From: Chloroflexota bacterium | GTDB taxonomy: Bacteria > Chloroflexota > Anaerolineae > Anaerolineales > UBA4823 | DNA: 41,546 bases | Direction of reading: 5' to 3' | Assembly (NCBI GenBank): GCA_012516075.1 | Contig: JAAYXE010000026.1 | Coordinates: 1 to 41,546, forward strand | Shown here: piece by piece, positions 24,093 through 33,482 of the stretch | Layout: every line of letters begins with the position of its first letter | Position numbering within the stretch: the first letter of the stretch is position 1 | Notes under the pieces: generated by a model | The model's database searches: none | Seen by the model: only the letters and a program-made list of their open reading frames with translations | What the model was told of the DNA's origin: nothing | Made by a program: the position numbers and the translations under genes

Positions 24093-26876
24093 ATGATGAT
24101 GAAGGCGAACCTGCAGAAGCAAAACAAAGCCGGGATAATCTGTACAAAGCAGGCAGTACCCCAGCTCCCCAAACCGCGCCTTTCCCGCACGGCCCTGCTT
24201 GAGCGCCTCAATGCCGGTCTGCAGCACCGCATGACCCTGATCTCCGCAGCAGCCGGTTCTGGTAAGACTACGCTGGCGGTGGAATGGGTGCTCTCGCTGC
24301 AGCAGTCGGATGGACTGGATGCGGCCTGGGTCTCATTCGATTCCGGCGACAATGACCCGCTGCGCTTCTGGCGGTATGTTTTCACCGCCCTTCAATCGCT
24401 GGAACCTGAAGCCGGCCGCATCGCCCTCGGTCTGCTGGAGGCCTCCCAGAGCCCCTCCTTTGAATCTGCGCTGACCGCCGTAATCAACCAGCTCGCCAGC
24501 CGGGAAGATCGCTGTCTGCTGGTGTTCGAGGATTACCAGGCGATCACCAACCCCGAGATACACAGCGCGGTGTCCTTCCTCATAGACCACCTGCCGGCCG
24601 CCCTCCACCTGCTGGTGCTCACGCGCAGCGATCCGCCGCTGCCCCTGGCCCGCCTGCGCGCCCGCAGTGAGATCAATGAGCTGCGCGCCATTGACCTGCG
24701 CTTCTCAGCCGGCGAATCCGAAGAATTCTTACGCCAGGCGGTAAACGTGCCCCTGCAGCCGGATACCATTGCCCGCCTGGCCGCCCGAACCGAAGGATGG
24801 CCGGCAGGGCTGCGCCTGGCGGCGCTGGCCCTGCAGAGCCGGCCGGAACCGCAGGCTCAGGAGCAGTTCCTGGAGACTTTTACCGGCAGCCACCGCCCCA
24901 TCCTGGACTACCTGGCCGAGGATGTGCTCGCGGCGCAGCCCGAACACATCCAGCGCTTCCTGCTGCAGACCAGCTTTCTCATCCGCCTGAGCGGCTCGCT
25001 GTGCGATGCCGTCACCGGACGCAGCGATGGTGCGGAAACACTTGATACGCTGGAACGCCTGAACCTCTTCCTGGAACCGCTCGATGGAGCCGGCGAGTGG
25101 TATCGTTTCCACCCCCTGTTTTCAGAGGCTATGCAGCATATCGCCCTTCAGCGGCTGGGAGCAGAGCATCTCTGCCAGGCAGCCGAGGCGGCCAGCCGCT
25201 GGTACGAACTGCACGCGCTGGAGAACCCCGCCCTGCTTTACGATGCCGTGGAATCGGCCCTGCAGGCGCGAGCCGCTGAGCGCGCCGCCGGCCTGATCGA
25301 GCGTTACATCCGGCCCCGGCTTTCCAGCAACGAGTTTCACACCCTGCTGCGCTGGATCCAGAGTTTACCCCCCTCCGTGCTCTCCGGCCGTCCAAAGCTG
25401 GCGTTCGCCTACGCTCAGGCCCTCATGTTCACCAGAGATCCCGGCACCCCCGGGCTCACCGGAATGGTTGCCGGACCGCTGGAAATGGCTGAAGAGGTCT
25501 GGAGAGTAGAAGGGGATGCAGTCAGCCTCGGCGAGGCGCTGGCGTTTCGCTCTCTTCTGGCCGCACGCCAGGGTGATTACCCTGCTGCCTTCTCGCTCGC
25601 CCGAAGGGCACTGGAGCACATCCCTGGGGACATCACTCCCACCTCAGGCAGTCACCCCACCGGCGCAGAATGGCGCGCCATCAGCCTGAACTTCACTGCC
25701 TGGGAAGACCTGTTTACCGGGAATCTCCATGCTGCTCTGCAGGCTTTCTCGGCCGCCCGCAGCCTGTTTCAGGCTGTTCGTAATGATTATGGTCTGCTCG
25801 ATTCCACCGCCGCTCTCGGTGATGTCCACGCCGGGATGGCGGATGTGCGCCAGGCGGCTGAGTATTACCAGCAGGCTCTGGCAGCGAGTGAAACCGCCCC
25901 GATCAACCATAAAGACAGGCTGCGGCGACGCGGCCGGTCGCTCGCTGGTCTGGCCCGCCTGGCTCTCGAACAGAATGACCTGCAGACTGTAGAGGAAATG
26001 GCGGTTCAGGCGCAGCAGATCGCCAGAGAGATCGGCTCGGACGAGCTGCTGGTCCGCAGCGCCGTGATCCTGGCTCAGGTTGACCGGGCGCACGGTGACC
26101 AGCCGGCTGCAGCCGCCCGGCTTAGAACGCTCAGACCGCAAATCCGCCAGCCGCAGTTCACCCGCGAAATCCAGGCCTGGCTGGCCTGGCTGGCGCTCTC
26201 CGCCGGAGATCTCACAACCGTCCGGCGCTGGGCTGCATCTCTGCAGCAGTTTAACGGCCACCCTGCCGGCGTTCCCTATTGGGTTATTGAGCGCGAAAAG
26301 CTGACCCTGGCGCGCTTCCAGATTACCAGCGGAAATGCGGAAAGCGCTCTTCACAAGCTCGATGGCTTGCTGGAATCTGCCCATGCGCAGGGACGTGTGC
26401 GCAGTGAAATCGAGATGCAGATCATCAGGGCCCGCGCGCTGGTAGCGCTGGAGCGTCCGCAGCAGGCACGAGAAGCCCTGAGCCGGGCGCTGGAACTGAC
26501 CGGCTCCCGGGGTTACCAGCGGCTGTTCCTGGACGAAGGTGACGCCCTTGCCGGGCTGCTGCCGTCTGCTACTGCTGCCCAGCCCGAACGGCTGCTGCAA
26601 ACCTCCGGTGCTGGCCGTTCAACGGATAACATACCCTCCCCGCCGGTCCCGGCTGTCGAAGGCTGGGAGCTGCTCAGCAGCCAGGAAGAGCGTGTGCTGC
26701 GCCTGCTTGCAGCCGGCTATACCAACCCCGAGATTGCCCAGGAGCTGTATATCTCGGTCAACACCGTGAAAACGCATGTGAAGAGTGTTTACCGGAAGCT
26801 CAACATCGACAACCGCCGGGCGGCGCGGCGGGCCGTTCGCCGTCTCCAGTTAATGCCCCACTCTTTGTATCGCTGA
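24093..26876 (+). CDS. LAL-family (MalT-like) LuxR transcriptional activator
   Basis: A 927-residue large ATP-binding LuxR regulator. Walker A AAAGSGKTTL lies near residues 50-58, the Walker B-like CLLVFEDYQAI near 140-150, and [19 protein letters not shown] is the STAND signature of MalT relatives. A long TPR-like helical domain (about 330-800) is the presumed sensor of a sugar or partner protein. The LuxR HTH is C-terminal (about 861-920: [20 protein letters not shown], then [16 protein letters not shown]). Start is one of three adjacent ATGs (24093, 24096, 24099) after CAGGGGA; the spacing favours the later ones. It is a tandem paralogue of the next gene. The ligand and regulon are unknown; sites at 29911-35983 are candidate targets of this pair. 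Confidence 0.9.
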   Translation: MMMKANLQKQNKAGIICTKQAVPQLPKPRLSRTALLERLNAGLQHRMTLISAAAGSGKTTLAVEWVLSLQQSDGLDAAWVSFDSGDNDPLRFWRYVFTALQSLEPEAGRIALGLLEASQSPSFESALTAVINQLASREDRCLLVFEDYQAITNPEIHSAVSFLIDHLPAALHLLVLTRSDPPLPLARLRARSEINELRAIDLRFSAGESEEFLRQAVNVPLQPDTIARLAARTEGWPAGLRLAALALQSRPEPQAQEQFLETFTGSHRPILDYLAEDVLAAQPEHIQRFLLQTSFLIRLSGSLCDAVTGRSDGAETLDTLERLNLFLEPLDGAGEWYRFHPLFSEAMQHIALQRLGAEHLCQAAEAASRWYELHALENPALLYDAVESALQARAAERAAGLIERYIRPRLSSNEFHTLLRWIQSLPPSVLSGRPKLAFAYAQALMFTRDPGTPGLTGMVAGPLEMAEEVWRVEGDAVSLGEALAFRSLLAARQGDYPAAFSLARRALEHIPGDITPTSGSHPTGAEWRAISLNFTAWEDLFTGNLHAALQAFSAARSLFQAVRNDYGLLDSTAALGDVHAGMADVRQAAEYYQQALAASETAPINHKDRLRRRGRSLAGLARLALEQNDLQTVEEMAVQAQQIAREIGSDELLVRSAVILAQVDRAHGDQPAAAARLRTLRPQIRQPQFTREIQAWLAWLALSAGDLTTVRRWAASLQQFNGHPAGVPYWVIEREKLTLARFQITSGNAESALHKLDGLLESAHAQGRVRSEIEMQIIRARALVALERPQQAREALSRALELTGSRGYQRLFLDEGDALAGLLPSATAAQPERLLQTSGAGRSTDNIPSPPVPAVEGWELLSSQEERVLRLLAAGYTNPEIAQELYISVNTVKTHVKSVYRKLNIDNRRAARRAVRRLQLMPHSLYR

Positions 26877-27106
26877 CTTCCCGGCTTTCTCCCAAAAAAT
26901 ACCGGAATTACCCTTCCGGGCTGCCCTGCCCACCCTGATGGTCTACTTTTTCCGGGGCAGAACGGATTCCTTTGCATGGTTTGCCCTCAGCCTTAGATCG
27001 GGCTGGGGCTCAACACAACATAATAGATCCATATGGTTATAATTGTCCCAGCGGGGACACATCACATCTGCATCTACCCCAATTACAGGTCATACCGGTC
27101 AGGAAG
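26877..27106. promoter_or_regulatory. Upstream region of the second LAL gene
   Basis: A 230-bp spacer with TATAAT at 27038-27043 but no good -35, so an activator-dependent promoter is possible. GTCCC/GGGAC (27046-27059) forms a small hairpin just downstream. Confidence 0.35.
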
Positions 27107-29860
27107 ATGGACAGAAAGGATAGTCCCATTTTGCACGGCGCTCAGAATGAGCAGCTGGAAATCCTCCGCACGAAAATCACACCCCCGGGCCTGCACCCGC
27201 CGTATGTCGTCCGGGAGGCGCTTCTGGCTCGCCTGGATCAGGCGGTCGCACGTCCGCTTACGCTGATCTCCGCGCCCGCCGGCTTTGGCAAAACCACCCT
27301 GGTCAGCGAATGGATCACCACCCGCCGCGAGCAGCGTACGCTGCCCCTAACAGCCTGGGTTTCGCTCGATCCGGAGGACAACGACCCGGTGCGGTTCTGG
27401 CGCTATGTGCTCACCGCATCCAGAGAGTTCGATCCCGAGGTCAGCGCAGGGGCGCTTGGGGTGCTTGCCAATGCCCCCCAGCCGCCCTTCGAGACTCTGC
27501 TTACCATGTTCATCAACCAGGCTGCCCAGCTCGAAAAGGATGCGGTGCTCATCCTGGACGATTTCCATCTCATCAATTCGCCCGTCGTCCTGGAGACCTT
27601 CCCCTTCCTGATCGACCATCTCCCGGAAGCGCTTCACCTGATCCTGCTTACGCGCAGCGATCCTGCCCTGCCTCTGGCACGCCTGCGCGCTCACAACCGT
27701 CTCAACGAGCTGCGCCTCGCTGACCTGCGCTTTACGGATGAGGAGGTCCAGGCATTCTTCAACCAGACTCTCCCGTACAGGCTCGATCCCGGGCTGGTTT
27801 CACTCCTATCCAGCCGCACCGAAGGCTGGGGCGCCGGCTTGCGCCTGGTCCTGTTCTCCCTGCAGGGGCGCAGCAAAGACGGGAGCCTGGAGCAGTTCAT
27901 CCACACCTTCACCGGCAGCCACCGCTCGGTGATGGATTACCTGATCGAGGACGTCTTCGCCTCACAGCCGCAGCCAGTGCAGGATTTTCTCCTCAAAACC
28001 AGCGTGCTGCGCATTCTGAACGGTTCACTCTGTAATGCGGTCACTGGCCGCGAAGACAGCGATCAGATTCTGGAGCAGCTCGAGCGCGCCAACCTGTTTC
28101 TCATGCCGCTGGATCGTGCCGGCCGGTGGTATCGTTTCCACGCCCTGTTTTCTGAAGCCATGAAGTCTTATGCCCGGCAGAGGATGGGTGAGGCCGCTCT
28201 TCTCGAACTGGCGGTGAAAGCCAGCCGCTGGTTCGAAGAGCACGGCATGCTGGCGGAGGCAATCGAAGCCGCCCTCTACGGGCGCGATTTCTCGCACGCG
28301 GCCGGTCTGATCGAACGCTTCATCACGCCGCGCCTGGTGCAGAACGAGTTTCATACCCTGCGGCGCTGGATGGAACAGCTTCCCGAAGAAGTGCTCCACG
28401 AGCATCCGGCCATCTGCATGACCTTTGCCACGGCAATCCTGTTCACCTCCGACCGTCATGCCCCCGAGACCCGGGCGCGTCTGCAGCTTCCCGTGCAGAT
28501 CGCCGGGGAGTACTGGCAGCGCCAGAACGACCAGCACCGGCTGGGTGAAGTGCTCGCCTTCCGCTCACTGGTCGAGTGGCTGCAGCGTGATTACAGTGCC
28601 TGTTTTCGCTATGCCAGGCAGGCGCTGTCCCTGCTTCCGCAGACCGACCTGCAGTGGGGCGGCATCAGTCTGATCATGACCGGTGTGGAAGAAATGCTGT
28701 CCGGCCGCCTGCATACGGCCCGGCAGCAAACCGAAGAAGCACTCAAACGCAACCAGGCTGCCGAAAACAGCTACGGCAGTCTCGATTCCATGCTGCTGCT
28801 CGGGGAGATCAGCTACCAGCAGGGCGAGCTGTACCAGGCGCAGGAAATATACCGCCAGGTGCTGGCCGGGGTAGAAGACGCTCCCATGGACCGTATGCAG
28901 GCTTCGATCCGCCGCGCCCGGGCGCTCCTCGGCCTGGGCATGCTCGCGCTGGAATGGAACAATCTGGAAGAAGCCGAAGACCATCTCACCCAGGCGTATA
29001 ACTACAGCCGGCAGTTCGCCGATGAGGACCTGCTGCTCGATGCCCCGGTCTTCCTCGCACGTGTGAAGTTCGCCCGTGGAGAGGTAGAGCAGGCCCAGCA
29101 GCTCCTCGAAGCCCTCATCGTCCATATTACCCGGCCGTTCCTGTTCCGCTTCCCCCGCCTGGAGTTAGCCCGCATGGCCCTGGCCAGCGGCGACGCTTCC
29201 ACAGCCGTTCGCCGGCTGGCTGCAGGGCTCCCTTCCGGTGAAATGGACAGCGCCATCCAGCGTGAGCAGCAGGCACTCCTGGCTGCCCGCCTGCAGATCG
29301 CACAGGGTGCAGCCGGAGATGCGCTGCCCCAGCTTACGGAATGGCTGGAGGATGCCCGATCGAACGGCCGCACCCGCAGTGAAATCGAGGTCCTCAACCT
29401 GCTGGCCCTGGCGCATGCCAATCTGGGCGCACAGCACGAGGCGGTGCAGGCGCTGATTCAGGCGCTGGCTGTGGGCCAGCCCGCCCGCTTTCAGCGCATC
29501 TTCATCGACGAAGGCGACCGGCTGGCTTTGATCCTGCGCCAGGCGCTGCCCGAAATTCGCAGCGAACCGGTCGCGGTGTTTGCTCGCGGCCTGCTGTACG
29601 CCATTTCTCAGGAGCGCAGTAAGAAGGAACCACCGCTCCCCCAGACTACGCCGTCAGACCTGCTGATCGAACCCCTCAGCGAACAGGAGCAGCGTGTTTT
29701 GCGCCTGCTCGCGGCCGGCCTCTCCAACCCGGAGATCGCCGGTGAACTGGTCATCTCTATCAACACCGTCAAGACCCATGTCAAGAATATCTATGCGAAG
29801 CTCGGCGTCAGCAGCCGTAAAGAGGCTCGCCAGGCCGCAAACCAGCTAAACCTGCTCTGA
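27107..29860 (+). CDS. LAL-family (MalT-like) LuxR transcriptional activator, tandem paralogue
   Basis: A 917-residue MalT-like regulator. Walker [11 protein letters not shown] (about residues 56-65), Walker [12 protein letters not shown] (about 146-156), [22 protein letters not shown] and [10 protein letters not shown] are typical of the MalT STAND core; the helical sensor domain follows, and the LuxR HTH occupies about 856-915 ([20 protein letters not shown], then [19 protein letters not shown]). I use the ATG at 27107 after CAGGA; the frame is open to 26972 but without homology. It aligns along its whole length with the previous gene, so the pair is a duplication. Its stop is 50 bp from the first of four heptamer boxes, which makes it the best candidate for their regulator (inference). 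Confidence 0.9.
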   Translation: MDRKDSPILHGAQNEQLEILRTKITPPGLHPPYVVREALLARLDQAVARPLTLISAPAGFGKTTLVSEWITTRREQRTLPLTAWVSLDPEDNDPVRFWRYVLTASREFDPEVSAGALGVLANAPQPPFETLLTMFINQAAQLEKDAVLILDDFHLINSPVVLETFPFLIDHLPEALHLILLTRSDPALPLARLRAHNRLNELRLADLRFTDEEVQAFFNQTLPYRLDPGLVSLLSSRTEGWGAGLRLVLFSLQGRSKDGSLEQFIHTFTGSHRSVMDYLIEDVFASQPQPVQDFLLKTSVLRILNGSLCNAVTGREDSDQILEQLERANLFLMPLDRAGRWYRFHALFSEAMKSYARQRMGEAALLELAVKASRWFEEHGMLAEAIEAALYGRDFSHAAGLIERFITPRLVQNEFHTLRRWMEQLPEEVLHEHPAICMTFATAILFTSDRHAPETRARLQLPVQIAGEYWQRQNDQHRLGEVLAFRSLVEWLQRDYSACFRYARQALSLLPQTDLQWGGISLIMTGVEEMLSGRLHTARQQTEEALKRNQAAENSYGSLDSMLLLGEISYQQGELYQAQEIYRQVLAGVEDAPMDRMQASIRRARALLGLGMLALEWNNLEEAEDHLTQAYNYSRQFADEDLLLDAPVFLARVKFARGEVEQAQQLLEALIVHITRPFLFRFPRLELARMALASGDASTAVRRLAAGLPSGEMDSAIQREQQALLAARLQIAQGAAGDALPQLTEWLEDARSNGRTRSEIEVLNLLALAHANLGAQHEAVQALIQALAVGQPARFQRIFIDEGDRLALILRQALPEIRSEPVAVFARGLLYAISQERSKKEPPLPQTTPSDLLIEPLSEQEQRVLRLLAAGLSNPEIAGELVISINTVKTHVKNIYAKLGVSSRKEARQAANQLNLL

Positions 29861-29910
29861 TTCGCCCTTTCCCCAGAGTCTTACACAATTAATTTCTCCC
29901 GTAGATCACG

Positions 29911-29982
29911 ATCACCCGGTATCTTCACCCCGGACTTCACCCCCGGTGGGTGATCTGTAATCACTCCCTTGTTCGCTATACT
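29911..29982 (+). promoter_or_regulatory. Heptamer box A and promoter
   Basis: ATCACCC (29911-29917), TTCACCC (29924-29930), TTCACCC (29936-29942) and inverted GGGTGAT (29948-29954); the last three are 5 nt apart. After 22 nt comes TATACT (29977-29982). No -35 is visible, consistent with activator dependence. It points to the small frame at 30144. Confidence 0.75.
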
Positions 29983-30143
29983 CCAATCCTGAAAATACAG
30001 TTCGATTTTGACGCTCAAGACCGGAAACCGCCGCTTTTAAATGACCGGTCTGGATGTCAAATCTCAACAGGATCCTGGCGGCATTCTCGATCCGGAAAAC
30101 AGGGATCGGCCAGGAACCTGAAGATCAGGAAAGGAGGAAAACC

Positions 30144-30429
30144 ATGATCATCAACAACATGCGCTTTCAGTTGAACCGGCTGGAACAGTATCCGGCAAAC
30201 TGGATGGGCCGCATTATCCGCCGTTTTTGCGCATTGGGATGGGGATCGTTTTCCTCTGCTCTGGTATATCCTGATTATTCCCGGGCCTGAGCCCGGCCTC
30301 CAGCCTGACCGTGCGCACACTTTACGAAAGTACCTGCGGATGGATTACTGCAGCCGCCGGTTGCCTCTTCTGGGAGTTCTGGAAACGCACACGGGGCTGG
30401 GTCCCCTTTCCAGCCGGCATCTGCTTGTA
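30144..30429 (+). pseudogene. Degenerate small membrane-protein gene
   Basis: A strong ribosome site (GGAGG, 8-12 nt upstream) precedes ATG 30144, which opens a 48-codon frame ending at 30290. At the run of five T around 30224-30230, a 1-nt shift joins IIRRF to a hydrophobic continuation (LRIGMGIVFLCSGIS), which meets a TGA and then continues with LFPGLSPASSLTVRTLYEST and GWITAAAGCLFWEFWKRTR to a stop near 30429. I read this as a short membrane protein gene broken by one frameshift and one nonsense change, or as two sequence errors. The promoter at 29977 and the good ribosome site suggest recent decay. I do not recognise the family. Confidence 0.45.
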
Positions 30430-30459
30430 ACTTTTCAAGACAGCCAATGCTGGTTTTGA

Positions 30460-30517
30460 ATCACCCTGTCAATCACCCGGTTCGGGTGATGCCCTTCCCA
30501 CACAGAACGCTTATAGT
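30460..30517 (+). promoter_or_regulatory. Heptamer box B and promoter
   Basis: ATCACCC (30460-30466), 5 nt, ATCACCC (30472-30478), 5 nt, GGGTGAT (30484-30490), then 21 nt and TATAGT (30512-30517). The second and third heptamers form a perfect inverted repeat with 8-bp arms. Confidence 0.75.
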
Positions 30518-30553
30518 TACAGCGAACTCAACCCGACCAGAAGGGTAGACATA

Positions 30554-30658
30554 ATGGATCGAAAGGAGGAAAGACAATGGATTTTGAGTGATTATATTCA
30601 CATTAATCTTAAAATTTACCCGGTACCCTTGACTATCACAGTCACCTCCGGTATATAA
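30554..30658 (+). CDS. Possible 34-codon small ORF
   Basis: ATG at 30554 opens a 34-codon frame (MDRKEERQWILSDYIHI at the start) behind AGAAGGG, 37 nt after the -10 of box B. A second ATG at 30577 has a much better ribosome site (AAAGGAGGAAAG) but its frame stops after four codons (MDFE). Either a tiny peptide, a leader, or the ruin of a gene. Low confidence. Confidence 0.25.
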   Translation: MDRKEERQWILSDYIHINLKIYPVPLTITVTSGI

Positions 30659-30659
30659 T
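30629..30659 (+). promoter_or_regulatory. Promoter of the third FAD oxidoreductase gene
   Basis: TTGACT (30629-30634) with TATATA (30652-30657) at 17 bp, or TATAAT (30654-30659) at 19 bp. The resulting leader of about 190 nt before 30859 has no structure I recognise. Confidence 0.55.
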
Positions 30660-30858
30660 CCGAACAATTGTACTAAGTTCACCTATTTTAGCCTTTCAGG
30701 GGGTAACCGTGTCCAGAGAAAGGCGTTCCAGGGATCGCTAACATGATTGCTGCCTCTCGAACACGGGTAGGATCACTTTTTGTGCATTCCACGGTTTTCC
30801 AGCCTTACCCGCCTGAAAAAAAGGGAATTGCCGGAAACGGTGATAAAGGAGAAAAAAA
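30660..30858 (+). other. Long untranslated leader
   Basis: About 190 nt between the promoter and the oxidoreductase start. It contains AACCGTG and CACGGTT that could pair, and CCTTTCAGGGGGT (30692-30704), also found at 5959-5971. No known riboswitch was recognised. Confidence 0.35.
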
Positions 30859-32295
30859 ATGGCAGCAGATAAATTCAAATCCGGTACGAATGGAGAGGGG
30901 ATCTCAATCGAACGGCTGCGGGCAGACCTGAAAGGCCGGGTGATTGCTCCCAGTGATCCCGATTACGACCAGGCCCGCGTGATTTTCTACGGCGGCTTTG
31001 ACCGCCGTCCGGCGGTCATCATCCGCCCTGCAGATGCTGCAGACGTCGCTTACGTGGTCAGGCTGGCCCGCGAAACCGGGATGGAACTGGCCGTGCGCAG
31101 CGGTGGGCACAGCACCGCAGGTCACAGTGTCTCCGAGGGAGGCATCGTCCTCGACCTGCGGGACATGAAAAAGCTGGATATCGATGTGGAAAACCGCACC
31201 GCATGGGCCGAGGCTGGCCTGACAGCTGGTGAGTACACCGCAGCCGCTGCCGAACACGGTCTGGCGACAGGCTTTGGCGACACCGGCTCTGTGGGCATTG
31301 GCGGGATCACCTTAGGCGGCGGCATCGGCTTTTTATCGCGCAAGTATGGTCTCACGATCGACGATTTACTGGCCGCCGAAATTGTCACTGCGGATGGTGA
31401 GCTGTTGCGCGTGGACGCCGAGAATCACCCCGACCTGTTCTGGGCGCTGCGCGGCGGAGGCGGTAACTTCGGCGTCGTGACGCGGTTTAAGTTCCGTCTT
31501 CACGAGGTAGACCATGTTTACGGCGGCATGCTCATCCTGCCGGCCACGCCTGAAGTCATCGTCGGTTTTATCGAAGCAGCCCAGGCCGCACCAGACGAAC
31601 TCACCACGATCGCCAATATCATGGTCGCCCCACCGGCGCCTTTCGTGCCCCCTCCGGCGGTTGGGAAGCTGGTGCTCTTCCTGCTGGCTGTTTACGCCGG
31701 CGACGCACAGGCTGGAGAAAAGGCCTTCGCACCCTTCCGGGCTCTGGCCGAGCCCATCTTCGACATGCTCAAGCCCATGCGCTATCACGAGATGTACGTA
31801 GAAGAGGGCGAGGAGGGCGGCTTTCACCCGACAGCCGTCGGTCACAACATGTATCTCAAGCAGGTCGACCGGGATACGGCTGCGACCATGATTGAATACA
31901 TCCAGAACTCCGATGCACCCATGCGGGTGATCCAGCTGCGGGTGCTCGGGGGCGCCATTGCACGCGTTCCCGTTGAGGCCACAGCCTACGCGCACCGCCA
32001 GGCCCCCATCATGGCAAATCTGGCCGCCTTTTACACCAGTCCGGAGGAAAAACAGGTGCGTGAGAAATGGCTGGCGGATTTCGCAGCCGCCCTGGATCAG
32101 GGACTTCCGGGCGCCTATGTGAATTTCCTCAATGATGAAGGGGAAGAGCGTGTCCGTGCTGCCTATCCGGCCGCAACCTGGGAGCGGCTGGCAGCCGTCA
32201 AGGCCCGTTACGACCCGACCAATCTCTTCCGGCTCAACCAGAATATCCCTCCGGTAGTCGGTGAGCCTCGCAGCGAAGTGGGCGTCACGCATTAA
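30859..32295 (+). CDS. BBE-type FAD-binding oxidoreductase
   Basis: A 478-residue flavoprotein of the PCMH/BBE family, the third in this window. AAAGGAG lies before the ATG. RSGGHSTAGHSVSEGG contains His84, the expected covalent FAD ligand; GFGDTGSVGIGGITLGGGIG replaces the Cys-containing second site, so attachment should be monocovalent. LRGGGGNFGVVTRFKF and the C-terminal YDPTNLFRLNQNIPP are diagnostic. No signal peptide is seen. It is followed by a strong terminator. Relatives oxidise alcohols, amines or reducing sugars with oxygen; the substrate is unknown. Confidence 0.92.
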   Translation: MAADKFKSGTNGEGISIERLRADLKGRVIAPSDPDYDQARVIFYGGFDRRPAVIIRPADAADVAYVVRLARETGMELAVRSGGHSTAGHSVSEGGIVLDLRDMKKLDIDVENRTAWAEAGLTAGEYTAAAAEHGLATGFGDTGSVGIGGITLGGGIGFLSRKYGLTIDDLLAAEIVTADGELLRVDAENHPDLFWALRGGGGNFGVVTRFKFRLHEVDHVYGGMLILPATPEVIVGFIEAAQAAPDELTTIANIMVAPPAPFVPPPAVGKLVLFLLAVYAGDAQAGEKAFAPFRALAEPIFDMLKPMRYHEMYVEEGEEGGFHPTAVGHNMYLKQVDRDTAATMIEYIQNSDAPMRVIQLRVLGGAIARVPVEATAYAHRQAPIMANLAAFYTSPEEKQVREKWLADFAAALDQGLPGAYVNFLNDEGEERVRAAYPAATWERLAAVKARYDPTNLFRLNQNIPPVVGEPRSEVGVTH

Positions 32296-32310
32296 GATTA
32301 AAAACTCGAC

Positions 32311-32343
32311 CGGGCGGGGTGTGCTGAACGCACACCCCGCCCG
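32311..32343 (+). terminator. Rho-independent-type hairpin after the FAD oxidoreductase
   Basis: Perfect arms CGGGCGGGGTGTG (32311-32323) and CACACCCCGCCCG (32331-32343) with a 7-nt loop, 16 bp after the stop. Only a modest GTTTATT follows. Confidence 0.75.
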
Positions 32344-32410
32344 CATGAGGGTTTATTCCTGCACTGGTCTCTGATATCATATTAATCTGCGCTTTACAGG
32401 TTCGTGGCTT

Positions 32411-32908
32411 ATGATCAGGCACCTGTTTTACATTGGACCATCGTACGATATCCTGTTTGAAGAGTATGCCCGGCAGGGCCGGATTGACGAGCAGGCTCCC
32501 GTAAAGACCTCGGGCGGAATTTTGATCGCTGCTCCCCCGGAACGGGTCTGGGATCTCCTGATCGACCTGGCCCGCTGGCCCGTCATCAATCCGGCTTTCA
32601 GCGATGTTCGCCTGCAGTCACTGCCTGCTGAGCGGACTACTTTCAGTTTCAAGCTGAACAATTTCCCCATAAAGGCTGAGCTGGCCGCGGTGGATCCCTG
32701 CCGCCTGCTGACCTGGGTGGGCACATCGTTGTGGTTCAGAGCGATCGACGTGCTGCGTCTTGAGCCCGTTCCCAGCGGCTCGCGGCTGTATATGGCCGAA
32801 TCCTTCTCCGGTTTCCTTGCCCCGCTTTTTGTGAGCAGCGAGCAGCTTCGCAGGCAGCATGACCAGACCCTGAATGCCTTTAAACGCGCCGCCGAAAATC
32901 AGCATTGA
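32411..32908 (+). CDS. SRPBCC-superfamily protein
   Basis: A 165-residue START/Bet v1-fold (SRPBCC) protein. The core begins with KTSGGILIAAPPERVWDLLIDLARWPVINPAF, a classic SRPBCC opening strand and helix, followed by strands through LTWVGTSLWF and ending in the long C-terminal helix (SSEQLRRQHDQTLNAFKRA). Such proteins bind hydrophobic ligands or act in polyketide and aromatic metabolism. The residues before about 30 form a short extension. Its stop overlaps the next start by one base (TGATG), indicating coupled translation. Confidence 0.85.
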   Translation: MIRHLFYIGPSYDILFEEYARQGRIDEQAPVKTSGGILIAAPPERVWDLLIDLARWPVINPAFSDVRLQSLPAERTTFSFKLNNFPIKAELAAVDPCRLLTWVGTSLWFRAIDVLRLEPVPSGSRLYMAESFSGFLAPLFVSSEQLRRQHDQTLNAFKRAAENQH

Positions 32909-33447
32909 TGTACATCGCCTTCTTCCGCAACGTCAACCTTGGCCATCCGAAGAGCCCCAATCGCAGTCAGCTAGAAGAAGCCTTTCTGGAAGCCGGGGCA
33001 GAGTCTGCCCATTCCTTCCAGACCAACGGCACGCTCGTTTTTTCGGTCACTGCTCCGGATAATCTTGAGACCGTCGTCGCAGATGCCTGGAACACCCTGC
33101 ATTCGGTCTGTGGGCTGCAGGAGCCGGTTTTCGTCTCTACGCGGGAGCACCTGGCCGGTCTGGTGGCCGCAGATCCATTTGCCGGTCACGCTTCCGAAAC
33201 CGTTTACGAATTCTGCGCCTCCTTCATGCCCGCAGAGGCTTATACCCGTGTTCCAGTCCCCCACTGGTCGCCGCGCCGCAATGTGGAAGTGATTCAGGTC
33301 ACCCCTCAGGCCGTTCTCTGCGCCTCGCATATTGTTAACGGCCGGCCCGGGGGTGTGACGCCCTACCTGGAAAAGCTGGTGCAGGCTCCGGTCACCACTC
33401 GCAGCTGGGGGACCATCGTTCGTCTGGTACGCAAATTTTCGTCCTGA
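32908..33447 (+). CDS. DUF1697 protein
   Basis: A 179-residue protein of DUF1697, recognised by its opening MYIAFFRNVNLGHPKSPNRSQ (family: FLRGINVGG), the LLSF-like Q-TNGTLVFS strand and the closing TTRSWGTIVRL. The biochemical function of the family is unknown. The ATG at 32908 uses the last base of the upstream TGA; a TTG one codon earlier is less likely. It shares an operon with the SRPBCC gene and probably the VOC and GNAT genes downstream. Confidence 0.88.
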   Translation: MYIAFFRNVNLGHPKSPNRSQLEEAFLEAGAESAHSFQTNGTLVFSVTAPDNLETVVADAWNTLHSVCGLQEPVFVSTREHLAGLVAADPFAGHASETVYEFCASFMPAEAYTRVPVPHWSPRRNVEVIQVTPQAVLCASHIVNGRPGGVTPYLEKLVQAPVTTRSWGTIVRLVRKFSS

Positions 33448-33482
33448 CCTTTTATAAAATATTCCATTCTAGAGGAGGCAGC

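Noticed and set aside
24093..29860. The tandem LAL pair as an antiphage STAND system
   Set aside because: Both end in an intact LuxR HTH and have no effector domain, so transcription activators are the simpler reading.
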